From a virus: a DNA stretch of 32,673 nt. Shown in pieces: positions 32,257 to 32,673 of this stretch; positions within the stretch are counted from its first letter, which is position 1; every line of letters starts with the position of its first letter. The notes beneath the pieces are model-generated. The model was not told where the DNA came from and ran no database searches. It saw only the letters and a program-made list of their open reading frames with translations. Location: the IMG/VR virus record IMGVR_UViG_3300046387_001273, positions 1 to 32,673 of that record; one strand, written 5' to 3'. Position numbers and translations under genes: made by a program.

Positions 32257-32673
32257 TTAAACAGAAGCTAAAACTTCCAATGTGTAGTCATTACTAGTTA
32301 CAATATCATCACTAAGCTGGAATACAGCTTCAGTTGTTGATATGCTTGATAATTGACACGCAATAATTGGAGAGCTCGATCCAGCTTTCATGATACCAAT
32401 TACTTTTGGCGCAGAAGCAAATGTTCTACCAAAAGTTACGGTAACTTCGCTAATTGGCGAGTTTTCTGTTCCGTTAATAGCTTGACTTATCGCAACAACG
32501 TCATTAGTTGATATATCTGCAGCTAAACTGGAGATATCAACATCAAGATCAGATGTTCCAGCTGAGCTTACAGCAGCAAGGCTGGAGATGTCTGTATCAT
32601 GACCAGAATCGATTGAAGCGAGACTTGAAACGTCAACACTAAGATCAGATTCGTTTTTAACGTCTGCAGCTTG
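32257..32673 (-). CDS. Fibre- or decoration-type virion protein, C-terminal end (5' partial)
   Basis: An open frame running in from the right edge, 138 residues to the stop. The first 50 residues are three degenerate repeats containing SVDVSSLA, DTDISSLA and DVDISSLA, giving a heptad-like, probably trimeric stalk. The remainder (from about SEVTVTFGRTFASAPKVIGI) is a beta-sandwich with the 'V.F...F..aP.V' strand seen in the tip domains of phage fibres and H-type lectin-like folds. It ends SNDYTLEVLASV. An intrinsic terminator follows 24 bases downstream. The upstream part and start are outside the window, so length and exact role are unknown. Confidence 0.6.
   Translation of the reverse strand, partial: QAADVKNESDLSVDVSSLASIDSGHDTDISSLAAVSSAGTSDLDVDISSLAADISTNDVVAISQAINGTENSPISEVTVTFGRTFASAPKVIGIMKAGSSSPIIACQLSSISTTEAVFQLSDDIVTSNDYTLEVLASV

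Noticed and set aside
1-32673. tRNA genes, CRISPR arrays, diversity-generating retroelement, integrase or transposase
   Set aside because: No cloverleaf-length gap exists outside genes, no regularly spaced repeats are seen, no reverse transcriptase or recombinase motif occurs, and the tail repeats are protein-level Ig-like units that are not near-identical at the DNA level.

Overview
The window is a dense, strongly AT-rich stretch of a tailed-phage genome. No tRNA, rRNA, CRISPR array, insertion sequence or integrase is visible, and no gap between genes exceeds about 175 bases. The tail-tip genes follow the order of lambda H-M-L-K-I-J, which points to a long flexible (siphovirus-type) tail. 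Other genes (sigma factor, dNMP kinase, fibre proteins with a GEGS anchor or a YxYxxTxDNxxKR tail) are of the kind seen in marine phages. A heptosyltransferase-like enzyme and E. coli-like -35/-10 promoters suggest a Gram-negative host, perhaps a marine proteobacterium. The host is an inference.

Layout. (1) 1-19011, rightward: end of the tape measure protein, two related tail proteins, a gpM-like minor tail protein, an Fe-S gpL-like protein, a JAMM-domain gpK remnant, a gpI-gpJ fusion, and a 2476-residue continuation of J that ends in an S74 chaperone/protease domain. (2) 18998-23806, leftward: a helix-turn-helix protein, a ssDNA-binding protein with a DDAPF tail, a GT4-GT9 glycosyltransferase split over two reading frames, and a putative single-strand annealing protein. 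(3) 23807-23981: a divergent control region with two sigma70-type promoters, an operator-like triple half-site and an AT-rich palindromic tract. (4) 23982-27201, rightward: a small unknown protein, dNMP kinase, a phage sigma factor, SSB, a GT-B glycosyltransferase and an FmdB-like protein. (5) 27223-31314, rightward: two virion proteins sharing a C-terminal motif and a long repeat-bearing fibre. (6) 31315-32673, leftward: a small unknown protein, a J-domain-like protein, a strong terminator and the end of another fibre-like gene.

Two gene-expression signals stand out. Three near-perfect sigma70 promoters (at 23815, 23947 and 31512) lie so close to their genes that the predicted transcript starts at, or within about two bases of, the ATG, so the mRNAs should be leaderless. 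A second motif (GTGTA, often followed by AATAT) sits before four genes or operons, three of them at the same leaderless distance, and the phage carries its own sigma factor that could read it. Inside operons nearly all starts are ATGA or TAATG overlaps without a Shine-Dalgarno, so translation seems to rely on coupling and leaderless initiation.

Two large proteins, J (at 11581) and GT4-GT9 (at 20966-20978), are each broken inside a recognisable domain by a -1-type overlap.
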